A stretch of 64,000 bases of DNA from Sphingobacteriales bacterium (GTDB lineage Bacteria > Bacteroidota > Bacteroidia > Chitinophagales > Chitinophagaceae). The DNA is taken from NCBI GenBank assembly GCA_004144175.1, contig SEFT01000018.1, positions 18,446 through 82,445 of the forward strand, written 5' to 3'. Within the stretch, counting starts at the first letter, position 1, and each line of letters starts with the position of its first letter. The notes beneath the pieces were generated by a model. The model was given only the letters and a program-made list of their open reading frames with translations, was not told where the DNA came from and did not search any database. A program made the translations under genes and the position numbers. Shown here in pieces: positions 1 to 8,398 of the stretch.

Positions 1-1308
1 GTACAGTCGGTTGCGGTATTCTTCCTCATTAGAGTCCAGCAACAGCATCAGGTCATTGCCTTTGCCAAACCAATCGATAACCGGCTGGTAGGGGTTCGGG
101 CGGGGCTTGGCGCCTTTCTGTTCACGGCCTGTTTTCTTGAACGACTGCGGATCGGGGAAGTATTGCAGGAAAAGTGTACGGATAGCTTGCCCCATCAGGC
201 GGTGAGCTACATTCATAGCACCTTCCTGTTCGCCTTCGTATACCAGCTCTATCTTTCCGGTTATAGCAGGTATTACACCGGCGAAGTCGGCAATGCGCAC
301 CATCGTCTTACTGCCACCTTGTTTTAACGCTCTGCGTTCGGCCGTGCTTACTAGGTTCTCATAAGCCGATATAGTAAGGCGCGCCGATACCCCGCTCTTC
401 TGGTCTACATACTCGCTCTTGCGTGCTTCCATAGCTATCTGCTCTACCAGCATTTTAGCCAAGTCGGGCATTTCTACCATTTCCAATTGCTCCGGCAATA
501 CATCTGCCTCTTGCTCGGTAATGGCGCGCGACACCTCTACTGTTTTAGGGTAGTGGGTAATGATCTGGCTCTCTATACGGTCTTTCAGTGGTGTAACAAT
601 GCTGCCACGGTTGGTATAGTCTTCCGGGTTAGCCGTAAACACAAAAAGTATATCCAGCGGAAGGCGCAGCTTGAAGCCACGTATCTGTATGTCGCCTTCC
701 TGTAGTATGTTGAATAGTGACACCTGTATGCGCGCCTGTAAGTCGGGCAATTCGTTGATTACAAAAATGCCCCTGTGCGAACGTGGTATGATGCCGTAGT
801 GTATTACCTGCTCGTCAGCAAAGCTAAGGCGCATATTAGCAGCCTTTATAGGGTCTACATCACCTATCAGGTCTGCAACGGACACATCGGGCGTAGCCAG
901 TTTTTCACCATAGCGTTGGCTTCGGTGCAGCCATACGATGGGAGTATTATCGCCTTTCTCGTCCACCAGGTTGCGTGCGTACAAAGATATGGGCGCGAAT
1001 GGACTGTCGTTAATATCGCTGCCCTCAATCACCGGTAGCCACTCGTCCAGCAGTTGTACCATCTCGCGCGCCATACGCGTCTTGGCCTGTCCGCGTAGGC
1101 CCAGGAAAAGGATATTGTGCCTTGACAGTAAGGCGCGCTCCACATCGGGTATTACGGAGTCTTCGTAACCCAATATGCCATTGAAAGGTGTTTGATTTTG
1201 TTGTATCGACTTTATAAGGTTGGCTCTTACTTCTTCTTTTACTGTTCGTGCCTTGTAGCCTGCTTTTTTTAGTTCGCCTAGTGTGTGAATATCCGGCTGT
1301 TGTTGCAT
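1..1308 (-). CDS. MoxR/ChlI-like AAA+ ATPase (3' end outside window)
   Basis: The reading frame opens with ATG at 1308 and runs without a stop to base 1, so at least 436 residues are present and the C-terminus is missing. A Walker A motif (GLRGQAKT) and a Walker B-like strand (GIFVINELPDL) place it in the magnesium-chelatase ChlI/MoxR branch of AAA+ ATPases. Bacteroidota commonly carry this long ChlI-like form beside a gene for a von Willebrand factor A domain protein, the presumed partner in remodelling or metal insertion; any such partner would lie left of the window. The substrate is unknown. No magnesium chelatase role in chlorophyll synthesis is implied. A 155-bp gap separates its start from the divergent gene at 1464. 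Confidence 0.85.
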   Translation of the reverse strand, partial: MQQQPDIHTLGELKKAGYKARTVKEEVRANLIKSIQQNQTPFNGILGYEDSVIPDVERALLSRHNILFLGLRGQAKTRMAREMVQLLDEWLPVIEGSDINDSPFAPISLYARNLVDEKGDNTPIVWLHRSQRYGEKLATPDVSVADLIGDVDPIKAANMRLSFADEQVIHYGIIPRSHRGIFVINELPDLQARIQVSLFNILQEGDIQIRGFKLRLPLDILFVFTANPEDYTNRGSIVTPLKDRIESQIITHYPKTVEVSRAITEQEADVLPEQLEMVEMPDLAKMLVEQIAMEARKSEYVDQKSGVSARLTISAYENLVSTAERRALKQGGSKTMVRIADFAGVIPAITGKIELVYEGEQEGAMNVAHRLMGQAIRTLFLQYFPDPQSFKKTGREQKGAKPRPNPYQPVIDWFGKGNDLMLLLDSNEEEYRNRLY

Positions 1309-1463
1309 AGTCTGTTATTCCCTTGTTCTTTATTACAATAAAGGTAGGGGATGAAACAATGTGAATCACAATCTGTTGCCAATAGCTGTATAGCCAAATC
1401 TTTTATCGCGGTTTAACGGGCTAAGACCTATAACTTTACCCTCTGTCCTTAACACTTGATACT

Positions 1464-2426
1464 ATGCGCAAGGCCTTTGCTCGTTTCAGTTTTTTGATCG
1501 CTACCTTAACTATTTCAACCACAGCTTTTTGCGAGAATCTGACCTTCTCGTTTTTGTCCACAACTATTGAGCTGATGGATAGTGCATCGTCGGCCCAACT
1601 GCTGCGCGAAAGCGATGATTATACCAAAGCGTTAACCAAGTTTGACTTGCAAGGCAGGCTGATGACGCAGGAAGAGGTAACGGAAGCCGACTATCTAAAA
1701 TTTGCAGCCGGCCAGGCCCGTAGCTGGACAGAGCACGAAAAGGCACAGTTTAAGGATGCCTTCCAGATGATCGCTAATTATTTTGAAGCGAACAGAATGA
1801 CTTTAAAACTGCCTGAGAAAATACAGATGGTGAAGTCGATAGGCGATGAAGAATTTGGAGCGGAAGGCTACACCCGCAGAAATTTTATTGTATTGAAGGC
1901 TGGTGGGCCGGAGGCGATTAATCCCGGCATTGTATCACATGAATTATTTCATGTGTACTCCCGCTTCAATAAAGAAACCAGAGATAAGCTGTATGATATC
2001 ATTGGCTTCAAGCCATCGAACCCCATAGCATACAATGAATCGATAGGTGGCATGTCGATCACCAATCCGGACTGCCCCGTGGTGGAACATTACATTACGC
2101 TTGGCAAAAAAGATCTCGCGGTTATACTCTATAGCTTAAAGCCCTATGCGGGAGGCAATGTGCTAGAAGAATATGCCAATGTAGGGTTGCTGGAGCTGAA
2201 AAGCGATGGTGTGAAAAAGTATGTAAAAGAAGATAAGGCTACGATCTACGAATTGAACAAGTTTCCCGAATTGATGCAAAAAACAGGCGGAAACACATCG
2301 TACGTATTACACCCTGAAGAAGTATGCGCGGAGCACTTCGCCATGCTGGTAAATGGTAAAAAAGTGAAGTCGCCCGAGCATCTTGATAAAATGAAAGCAG
2401 TGCTGAAAGAAGCCGGTAAAGATTAG
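1464..2426 (+). CDS. Secreted HExxH-containing protein, possible zinc metallopeptidase
   Basis: The 320-residue product begins with a signal peptide (hydrophobic stretch about residues 5-22, ending TTAFC). Residues 159-163 read HELFH, a match to the zincin HExxH motif, and near the C-terminus HPEEVCAEHFA (283-293) could supply a glutamate third ligand (E290 or a neighbour). This HExxH plus downstream ExxAE-like arrangement resembles gluzincins, but I do not recognise the family. The length would fit a compact exported peptidase. The gene ends convergently with the next one and the two stop codons overlap by a few bases. Activity is inferred from the motif only. Confidence 0.7.
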   Translation: MRKAFARFSFLIATLTISTTAFCENLTFSFLSTTIELMDSASSAQLLRESDDYTKALTKFDLQGRLMTQEEVTEADYLKFAAGQARSWTEHEKAQFKDAFQMIANYFEANRMTLKLPEKIQMVKSIGDEEFGAEGYTRRNFIVLKAGGPEAINPGIVSHELFHVYSRFNKETRDKLYDIIGFKPSNPIAYNESIGGMSITNPDCPVVEHYITLGKKDLAVILYSLKPYAGGNVLEEYANVGLLELKSDGVKKYVKEDKATIYELNKFPELMQKTGGNTSYVLHPEEVCAEHFAMLVNGKKVKSPEHLDKMKAVLKEAGKD

Positions 2427-3544
2427 AGGCTCTCGATCATTTCATCGAGCATATAGAGCTTTTTTGGTTTTACTTCCAGCCGCTCTTCCATCTTTACTTC
2501 GTACTCTGTCTTGTCTTGCGGCGATATCCATTGCCCGGTAAAGGTGTTGCCGTTGAGCACCAGTTCCATGGCTCCTTCTTCTGATGCCTCCATGAAATGC
2601 CATTTACCATCTGCTTTTTTGGTTACTTCCAGCTTTATATATTCTTCATTGTCGCCAAACTTATAAATGCCCTCCCAGCCGCATATAGGCTCAGGGCAAG
2701 AGCCCTGTAGTGAGCGCAGATAAAGCTCTATCCTTATTTCATCATCCAGCTTGCCTATGTACAGTTTACGGTCCAGTACTTTTTTCAACTGTTTCTTCTT
2801 TTTATCATTGTCGTCGTCCTCTTCGTCATTTGCTCCACCTTCATCCTTGGCTTTGTTTTGTGCTACTGCACTGCTATCAGTAGCTTTTTCATTGGCACCA
2901 TACATTTCGTCTATTAGCCGCTGCCTGGCTACTTTGCGTTCACCGGCTAGCTTGTCGTAGTATTCGTCAATGTTTTGGGCCTCCAGTACATTCACTACTT
3001 CGGCACCATATATTCTGTTGTCGAAGCTGAAAACATTTCTGACTGCTACCATATAGGTTTTGGAGGTAAGGTTGTCCATAAGGTATACATATCCTTGCAG
3101 TCTTAGAGGAGCCACCTTTTCAAAGCCGATCATCTCCTTGGTCAGCATCATCTTTTCCAGTTCATAGCGCACCATCATGATCTCTGACCAGTGCAATCCT
3201 GAGTCGGTGCCTTTCTTTAATACTGCTTTGAATTGTTGTTCTATAGCCTGGTTTATTTGCGGGTCGAACTGCTGTATTTTATCGGGGTTCGATCTGATAT
3301 TGGCAATACGTTTTGCTTCCGGTTCGCTGGCAGGTACCAGCTTTGTAACAACCCGCCACACGGTATCGAAAGGCGCAAACTGATTAGCATACCCCGCTGC
3401 ATTCTTTCCGCGAAGGTTCAGCACCAACTCATCTATCAGCAGGTCTTCCGACTTGAACTGCGCTCGTACGTCTGCAAATGCCGTAAAGCAAACAAGGATG
3501 GTCAGCAGCAAATATCTATAAGCCTTCGTGGACACATATTGCAT
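2423..3544 (-). CDS. Hypothetical secreted protein with charged linker
   Basis: The 373-residue product has an N-terminal signal peptide (about residues 9-29, ending DVRAQ). A mostly helical N-terminal part (to about residue 215) is followed by a strongly charged low-complexity linker (EEDDDNDKKKK, about residues 240-252) and then a beta-rich C-terminal region of about 110 residues. That end contains the paired-cysteine segment GSCPEPICGWEG and a pattern (EGIYKFGD, FTGQWIS) that looks like a small lipocalin-type barrel. I do not recognise the family. It is probably periplasmic or at the outer membrane. Confidence 0.65.
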   Translation of the reverse strand: MQYVSTKAYRYLLLTILVCFTAFADVRAQFKSEDLLIDELVLNLRGKNAAGYANQFAPFDTVWRVVTKLVPASEPEAKRIANIRSNPDKIQQFDPQINQAIEQQFKAVLKKGTDSGLHWSEIMMVRYELEKMMLTKEMIGFEKVAPLRLQGYVYLMDNLTSKTYMVAVRNVFSFDNRIYGAEVVNVLEAQNIDEYYDKLAGERKVARQRLIDEMYGANEKATDSSAVAQNKAKDEGGANDEEDDDNDKKKKQLKKVLDRKLYIGKLDDEIRIELYLRSLQGSCPEPICGWEGIYKFGDNEEYIKLEVTKKADGKWHFMEASEEGAMELVLNGNTFTGQWISPQDKTEYEVKMEERLEVKPKKLYMLDEMIESL

Positions 3545-3598
3545 GCTGCAAAAATATAAAAATCACTTACTTGGATAAAGTAATGAAACGAAGATTAA

Positions 3599-3643
3599 CA
3601 AAAAAGAGCCCAATATAAGGACTCCTTTTTTAACTATTGTAAG
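3599..3643 (-). terminator. Weak candidate terminator downstream of murA
   Basis: An A-rich run (3600-3605) with GAGCC pairs imperfectly, with bulges, to GGACTCC followed by T6 (to about 3641). In the minus direction the stem is followed by a T run just after the murA stop. The stem is short and imperfect. Confidence 0.3.
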
Positions 3644-3649
3644 CAGCTG

Positions 3650-4957
3650 CTAGTCGATTCTTTTGATATTAGCACCCAAAGCATTTAGCCGTTCATCTAT
3701 GCGTTCGTACCCACGGTCTATCTGGTCGATATTCTGGATGGTACTCTTGCCACTGGCTGATAACGCAGCAATAAGCAGGGCAACTCCCGCACGTATATCC
3801 GGCGATACCATGGTGATGCCGCGTAATGCTACCTGCCTGTCGTGACCGATAACTACTGCGCGGTGCGGATCGCAAAGCACTATCTGCGCACCCATCTCTA
3901 TCAGCTTATCGACGAAGAAGAGGCGGCTTTCAAACATTTTTTGATGTACCAGAACAGTGCCTTTTGCTTGCGTAGCCACTACCAGTATAATACTGATAAG
4001 GTCGGGCGTGAAGCCGGGCCAGGGGTGGTCATAGATGTTCAGTACCGAACCGTCGATGAATTTTTGTATCCTATAGCTATCCTGCCTGGGTATGTAGATA
4101 TCATCGTTGCGTATTTCCATCTGGATACCCAGCCTTGCAAATGTATCAGGTATCACGCCCAGATGTGGAACGCCTGCATTCTTGATTGTAAGCTCACTAT
4201 TGGTCATAGCTGCCAGGCCAATAAACGAACCAACTTCAATCATATCGGACAATAGGGTGTGGGTACAACCTTTCAATAGTTCCACCCCTTCTATCACGAT
4301 CATGTTAGAGCCAATGCCGCTGATGCGTGCACCCATGCTATTAAGCATACGGCATAGCTGCTGCACATAAGGTTCGCAGGCAGCGTGGTATATAGTAGTG
4401 ATACCTGGCGTAAGCACCGCTGCCATTATGATGTTGGCCGTACCAGTTACCGAAGGCTCATCCAACATCATATGTGCACCTTGCAGGTTGGCACCGTCCA
4501 ATGTAAAGAGGCTCTCCTCAGTATCATAGTTGAACATGACACCCATGCGCTCGAAGCCGCGTATATGCGTATCGAGCCTGCGGCGACCTATCTTATCTCC
4601 ACCCGGCTGCGGTATATGTGCTTTGCGATAGCGGGCCAGCATAGGGCCTGCCAGCATCACAGCACCACGCAACCTGCCCGACTTCTTTTTAAACTTGGGG
4701 TCTATAAAGTAGTCGGTGTTTATGTCAACCGCCTGTAGTATCACAGTATTGGGACGCGGGCGTTCTACACGCACACCCATGTCTTCCAGCAGCTCTATCA
4801 GCGTATTTACATCCAGTATGTCCGGTACATTGGTATAGGTTACCGGCTGGTCGGTAAGCAATGCTGCACACAAAACCTGTAACGCCTCATTTTTTGCTCC
4901 CTGAGGTGTTATCTCGCCGCTGAGCGAGTTGCCACCGCGAATTTCAAAAGCGCCCAT
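3650..4957 (-). CDS. murA: UDP-N-acetylglucosamine 1-carboxyvinyltransferase (MurA), Asp-type active site
   Basis: MurA transfers enolpyruvate from PEP to UDP-GlcNAc in the cytoplasm, the first committed step of peptidoglycan synthesis. The 435-residue length is typical. The conserved GAKNEAL segment gives Lys22 and Asn23 at the same numbers as the E. coli enzyme. The flexible active-site loop reads PGGDKIGRRRLD, with Asp121 where E. coli has Cys115. That Cys is the residue alkylated by fosfomycin; enzymes with Asp here (Mycobacterium, Chlamydia, Borrelia) are known to be fosfomycin-insensitive. The gene starts 12 bp after the DUF4290 stop, so the two are probably co-transcribed. Confidence 0.97.
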   Translation of the reverse strand: MGAFEIRGGNSLSGEITPQGAKNEALQVLCAALLTDQPVTYTNVPDILDVNTLIELLEDMGVRVERPRPNTVILQAVDINTDYFIDPKFKKKSGRLRGAVMLAGPMLARYRKAHIPQPGGDKIGRRRLDTHIRGFERMGVMFNYDTEESLFTLDGANLQGAHMMLDEPSVTGTANIIMAAVLTPGITTIYHAACEPYVQQLCRMLNSMGARISGIGSNMIVIEGVELLKGCTHTLLSDMIEVGSFIGLAAMTNSELTIKNAGVPHLGVIPDTFARLGIQMEIRNDDIYIPRQDSYRIQKFIDGSVLNIYDHPWPGFTPDLISIILVVATQAKGTVLVHQKMFESRLFFVDKLIEMGAQIVLCDPHRAVVIGHDRQVALRGITMVSPDIRAGVALLIAALSASGKSTIQNIDQIDRGYERIDERLNALGANIKRID

Positions 4958-4969
4958 GTGCTGAGTGGA

Positions 4970-5707
4970 TTATTTGTTTTTGTTTTTACTGAATTTCCTG
5001 TTGTTGTTATTACCGTAACCGTTGCCGCCACCGCCACGATCGTTGTTGCTATTATTATTGCGGTTATTGTTGTTCCGGTTGTTATTATTCCGGTTGTTGT
5101 TGTTCCGGTTGTTATTGTTACGACTATTATTATTGCTGCCGGTATTCTGTTTGAAATTGCTGCGCAGATCGAAATGAACACGGTAGCCGCCCGATTCATA
5201 CTGAAGCTGACCATTGGTAAGTGCATTCAGCTCATTGCGTATCATGTCGTCATGCACAGGCTCTTTATGCCAGTTGGTATAGGCCAGCTTCATGTAGTAG
5301 CCAATGGCCTGTGTAAGCCCTTGTCTTTTCTCGGGGTCTTTTTCGTCCAGTGCTTTTTGGATGAGCCCTTCCAGGTTTCTACCCATATGCCTGTGGTCGA
5401 TATGATTTTGAGGGTAGGGCAGCGGCTCTGGCTTTTTATATAGCTGCTCAGGGGTTGGGGGCGGATAAGGTGCATCTACATCCAGCTTAAAGTCGGTCAT
5501 CTGTACCAGGTGATCCCACAGTTTATGCTTATAGTCTTCTATTGTTTTAAGATGCGGGTTTAGCGTACCCATCAGTTCTATGATAGCCTCAGCATTCTTC
5601 CTGCGCCTGTCTTTGTCTTCGATGGTCATCAGGTACTCAACCATCCTTTGCACATTACGGCCGTATTCAGGCATCAGCATTTTGCTGCGCGAAGTATTAT
5701 ATTCCAT
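4970..5707 (-). CDS. DUF4290 family protein with Asn-rich tail
   Basis: The first 170 or so residues match the DUF4290 family as I know it from Bacteroidota (start MEYNTSR, then PEYGRNVQRMVE, HLKTIEDYKHKLWDH and MTDFKLDVDAPYP). The family has no established function. In many genomes of the phylum it sits directly upstream of murA, as here (12-bp gap), which hints at a cell-envelope role. The C-terminal 70 residues are low complexity: five RNNNN pentapeptides, then a Gly-rich patch and a basic Lys/Asn tail. This tail is probably disordered. There is no signal peptide, so the protein is probably cytoplasmic. Confidence 0.88.
   Translation of the reverse strand: MEYNTSRSKMLMPEYGRNVQRMVEYLMTIEDKDRRRKNAEAIIELMGTLNPHLKTIEDYKHKLWDHLVQMTDFKLDVDAPYPPPTPEQLYKKPEPLPYPQNHIDHRHMGRNLEGLIQKALDEKDPEKRQGLTQAIGYYMKLAYTNWHKEPVHDDMIRNELNALTNGQLQYESGGYRVHFDLRSNFKQNTGSNNNSRNNNNRNNNNRNNNNRNNNNRNNNSNNDRGGGGNGYGNNNNRKFSKNKNK
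5060..5134. repeat. 15-bp tandem repeat coding for RNNNN
   Basis: Arg codons occur at exact 15-bp spacing (plus-strand positions 5060, 5075, 5090, 5105, 5120), each followed in the minus-strand frame by Asn codons. That makes about five degenerate copies of a 15-bp unit within the DUF4290 gene. Because the unit length is divisible by three, copy-number change would lengthen or shorten the tail without breaking the frame. Confidence 0.85.
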
Positions 5708-5874
5708 GTATTCGGTGGATCAAAAAAGCGATTAAAAAATAAAGTAAAAAAAATATACCGTTGGAGTAGTTGAACGATGTTCCGGATGCAAGTCTTTACC
5801 TGTAAGGAAGAGGCGAGTGGTAAATATTGCCGAAGCGGTATAAAGCAAATATAGCAATTAGAGCGAGAACTCCA

Positions 5875-5958
5875 AACCCCCTAGCCCCCTGAAGGGGGAA
5901 AATATTTCGATATCCGTGCTAATGAAAAAAAGTTCCCCCTTTAGGGGCGGAGGGGGCC
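5875..5958. repeat. G/C-rich inverted repeat pair (REP-like)
   Basis: Two 26-base elements face each other: left arm 5875-5900 (C5-TAG-C5-TGAA-G5) and right arm 5933-5958. Comparing the left arm with the reverse complement of the right arm gives 20 of 26 identical bases. Each arm also has its own small C/G hairpin, and 32 bases of A/T-rich sequence separate them. Repeats of this look (runs of C5 and G5 around TGAA or TAAA) are common between genes in this phylum. It could act as a terminator for neither, one or both flanking genes. Its family cannot be settled from one locus. Confidence 0.7.
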
Positions 5959-5993
5959 GTTTTTCTTTACTTTCGCCTCCATCTTCATCTATT

Positions 5994-6782
5994 ATGCTTA
6001 CACTCGATCTTACAGGGAAGACGGCCTTGGTAGCCGGCAGTACCCAAGGTATTGGTCTGGCATCGGCCAAAGAACTAGCCGACCTCGGAGCCAATTGTAT
6101 ACTGATAGCACGCAACGAGCAAGCGCTGCAGGAAGCTGTAAAGACGCTGGACGCCAGTAAAGGACAGCAGCACAGTTACCTGGTTGCTGACTTTAGCAAT
6201 CCCGCGCAAGTGCAGGAGGTAGTTGCCAGTTATGCACAACAGCATACCATTCATATACTCATAAATAACAGTGGTGGCCCCGCAGCAGGTCCAATCGTGG
6301 ATGCTAAGCCAGAAGCTTTTATCGCTGCTTTCCAGCAGCATCTTATCTGCAACCATATGCTCGTTACTACATTGCTGCCTAAGATGAAGGAAGCGGGTTA
6401 CGGCCGTATCATCAATGTTATCTCCACCTCAGTTAAAGTTCCGCTTAAAGGACTAGGTGTGTCTAATACGATACGTGGAGCGGTAGCGTCGTGGGCAAAG
6501 ACTATGGCAAACGAGGTAGCCTCATTCGGTATCACCGTCAATAATGTGTTACCGGGCGCTACATCTACGGGCAGGTTAGAAGCCATTATTAATAATAAGG
6601 CATCCAAAACAGGCATCGCCCAGGACGAGATAGAAAAGGAGATGCTGGAAGAGATACCTGCAAGACGATTTGGCAGGCCGGAAGAAATAGCGGGTGTTAT
6701 CGCATTTCTGGCTAGCCCGGCGGCAGCCTATGTGAATGGTACCAGCACACCTGTTGATGGAGGAAGAACAGGCAGTATATAA
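5994..6782 (+). CDS. SDR-family oxidoreductase, atypical active site (FabG-like)
   Basis: The 262-residue protein has a Rossmann fold with the cofactor motif AGSTQGIG (residues 14-21) and NNSGG in place of NNAG, and ends with the usual VNGTSTPVDGG segment. In the active-site region, where typical SDRs have YxxxK, it reads VSNTIRGAVASWAK, so both the catalytic Tyr and Lys positions are changed. A subgroup of FabG-like SDRs is known to share this SNxxR pattern. The substrate is unknown. I chose ATG 5994: the open frame extends upstream, but only through the G/C-rich repeat, giving a nonsense Pro/Gly-rich leader. A TACTTTCG box (5968-5975) lies 18 bp before this ATG. Confidence 0.88.
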   Translation: MLTLDLTGKTALVAGSTQGIGLASAKELADLGANCILIARNEQALQEAVKTLDASKGQQHSYLVADFSNPAQVQEVVASYAQQHTIHILINNSGGPAAGPIVDAKPEAFIAAFQQHLICNHMLVTTLLPKMKEAGYGRIINVISTSVKVPLKGLGVSNTIRGAVASWAKTMANEVASFGITVNNVLPGATSTGRLEAIINNKASKTGIAQDEIEKEMLEEIPARRFGRPEEIAGVIAFLASPAAAYVNGTSTPVDGGRTGSI

Positions 6783-7074
6783 TATACACCGGAAATAGTA
6801 CGCTAATATTATATATAAATTAAATTTTTAGGGTAAATATATCAGTTTACGATTTGTTAAATATAGGTGATTATCAGGCTGTTTTAAGCTGACAATATTT
6901 TGACAAAACATAATTAGTTGAAATTAAATATCCCCTGAAACCCGCGCCGGTATTGAAAAACATTTTTTAACAGATGTGTATAAACTTTCAGCATTGTGTT
7001 GTAGTTTTGCCCAGCTTTATCTAAAAGGAACGTTAATTCTCAATTTTATTCCTGTGTTTGAATCTATTAAGCCG
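6783..7074. other. A/T-rich intergenic region upstream of the act operon
   Basis: This 292-bp stretch must hold the promoter of the act-cox operon. It is strongly A/T-rich around 6805-6960. TTTG at 6853-6856 and TATTTTG at 6896-6902 resemble the two promoter boxes of this phylum, but their spacing (39 bp) does not fit, so no promoter is called. I see no convincing small gene or hairpin. Confidence 0.5.
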
Positions 7075-8337
7075 ATGATACGGAAGATTGCTAACAACAC
7101 CATCGTGTTGGTAATTGCCCTGTTCGCTTGCAATTTCACATCAATAGCTGCACCAGACGGTAAGGCTCTTTTCCAGTCGAATTGTGCCAGTTGCCACAAC
7201 CCGCTGAAGGACGCAACAGGTCCGGCACTGAAAGGTGTTGATGCCCGCGTACCGAGCAAAGAGTGGTTGTACGACTGGATACACAACTCTCCTAAGGTGA
7301 TCGCAAGCGGCGATAAGTACGCTAACGACCTCTATAACAAATGGGGTAAAACAGTAATGACGCCATTCCCGTCTCTGTCAACAGAAGAGATAGACGCGAT
7401 CATTACTTATGTAAACTCAGTAGAGCCGGCAGCAGCTGTACCAGCAGCAGGCGGCAGCACCCAAGCTGCAAAGGATTCTGACGGGCCAGCTTGGCTGTAT
7501 ACGGTTATTACATTGATACTGGCAGTTCTGGCTATCATCATGTGGCGCATTAACCACGGCCTGCAGCGCGTATCGAATGATAAGGAAGGTATTGCTACGC
7601 CTAGAGATATTCCGCTGTATCGCAATAAAGTAGTTATTGCTCTTGCGGTTATACTTGCTTTCATCTTCGCAGGCTACTTTATAGTAGATGGTGCCATCAA
7701 CTTGGGCCGTCAGCAAAACTACCAGCCGGAACAACCGATATTCTATTCGCACAAAGTACACGCAGGTATCAACCAGATCAACTGTCTTTATTGCCACGCA
7801 GGCGCTGAGAAGAGCCGCCACGCAATGATACCTTCTCCCAACATGTGTATGAACTGTCACAAACAGATCAACGAATATACGGGCGAAGCACAGCACCCGC
7901 TGTACACGGCCGAGGGCGAAAAAGTAGATGGTACTGCGGAAATACAGAAACTGTACAAATACGCAGGCTGGGATCCGGCTAAGAAAGACTACATCCGCAA
8001 TGCAGATGGTTCTATCAAAGCTTCTCCAGTTAAATGGGTGAAGATCCACAACCTGCCTGACCACGTATACTTCAACCACGCACAACACGTGAATGTAGGT
8101 AAAGTAGCATGTCAGCGTTGCCATGGTCCTATACAGGAAATGGACGAGGTTTACCAGTTCTCACCACTGTCGATGGGCTGGTGCGTTAACTGTCACCGCC
8201 AAACGCAGGTGCAGTTTGCAGATAACAACTACTACAGCATTTTCGAGAAGTATCACGAAGAAATTAAGTCTGGAAAACGTACAGGTGTAACAGTAGAAGA
8301 CATAGGCGGTGCTGAATGTATGAAGTGTCACTATTAA
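7075..8337 (+). CDS. actA: Alternative complex III subunit ActA: fused mono-heme plus penta-heme cytochrome c
   Basis: ActA is the periplasmic multiheme cytochrome of alternative complex III (quinol:cytochrome c/oxidase oxidoreductase). Six CxxCH heme motifs are visible: one in an N-terminal cytochrome c domain (CASCH, residues 37-41) and five in the C-terminal part (CLYCH, CMNCH, CQRCH, CVNCH, CMKCH; about residues 237-420). A transmembrane helix (about 140-160) and a second one (about 188-208) separate the two parts. I chose ATG 7075, which gives a clean signal peptide ending SIAAPDG; the frame opens earlier at a GTG (6976), but that adds an unlikely leader. It is the first gene of an eight-gene operon, 61 bp before actB. 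Confidence 0.93.
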   Translation: MIRKIANNTIVLVIALFACNFTSIAAPDGKALFQSNCASCHNPLKDATGPALKGVDARVPSKEWLYDWIHNSPKVIASGDKYANDLYNKWGKTVMTPFPSLSTEEIDAIITYVNSVEPAAAVPAAGGSTQAAKDSDGPAWLYTVITLILAVLAIIMWRINHGLQRVSNDKEGIATPRDIPLYRNKVVIALAVILAFIFAGYFIVDGAINLGRQQNYQPEQPIFYSHKVHAGINQINCLYCHAGAEKSRHAMIPSPNMCMNCHKQINEYTGEAQHPLYTAEGEKVDGTAEIQKLYKYAGWDPAKKDYIRNADGSIKASPVKWVKIHNLPDHVYFNHAQHVNVGKVACQRCHGPIQEMDEVYQFSPLSMGWCVNCHRQTQVQFADNNYYSIFEKYHEEIKSGKRTGVTVEDIGGAECMKCHY

Positions 8338-8398
8338 TCTGTCATTTGAACGCATAATAAAAATTATTCGGAAACCACATTATATCGGATCAAACCGT

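Noticed and set aside
5916..5993. Longer N-terminus of the SDR
   Set aside because: The extra 26 codons lie in the G/C-rich inverted repeat and encode a Pro/Gly/Ser-rich stretch with no homology to SDRs.
6976..7074. Longer N-terminus of ActA
   Set aside because: It begins with a GTG and would put an extra hydrophobic segment ahead of a complete signal peptide.
7417..8124. Minus-strand open frame opposite actA
   Set aside because: It lies opposite a well supported multiheme cytochrome and its translation has no recognisable domain.
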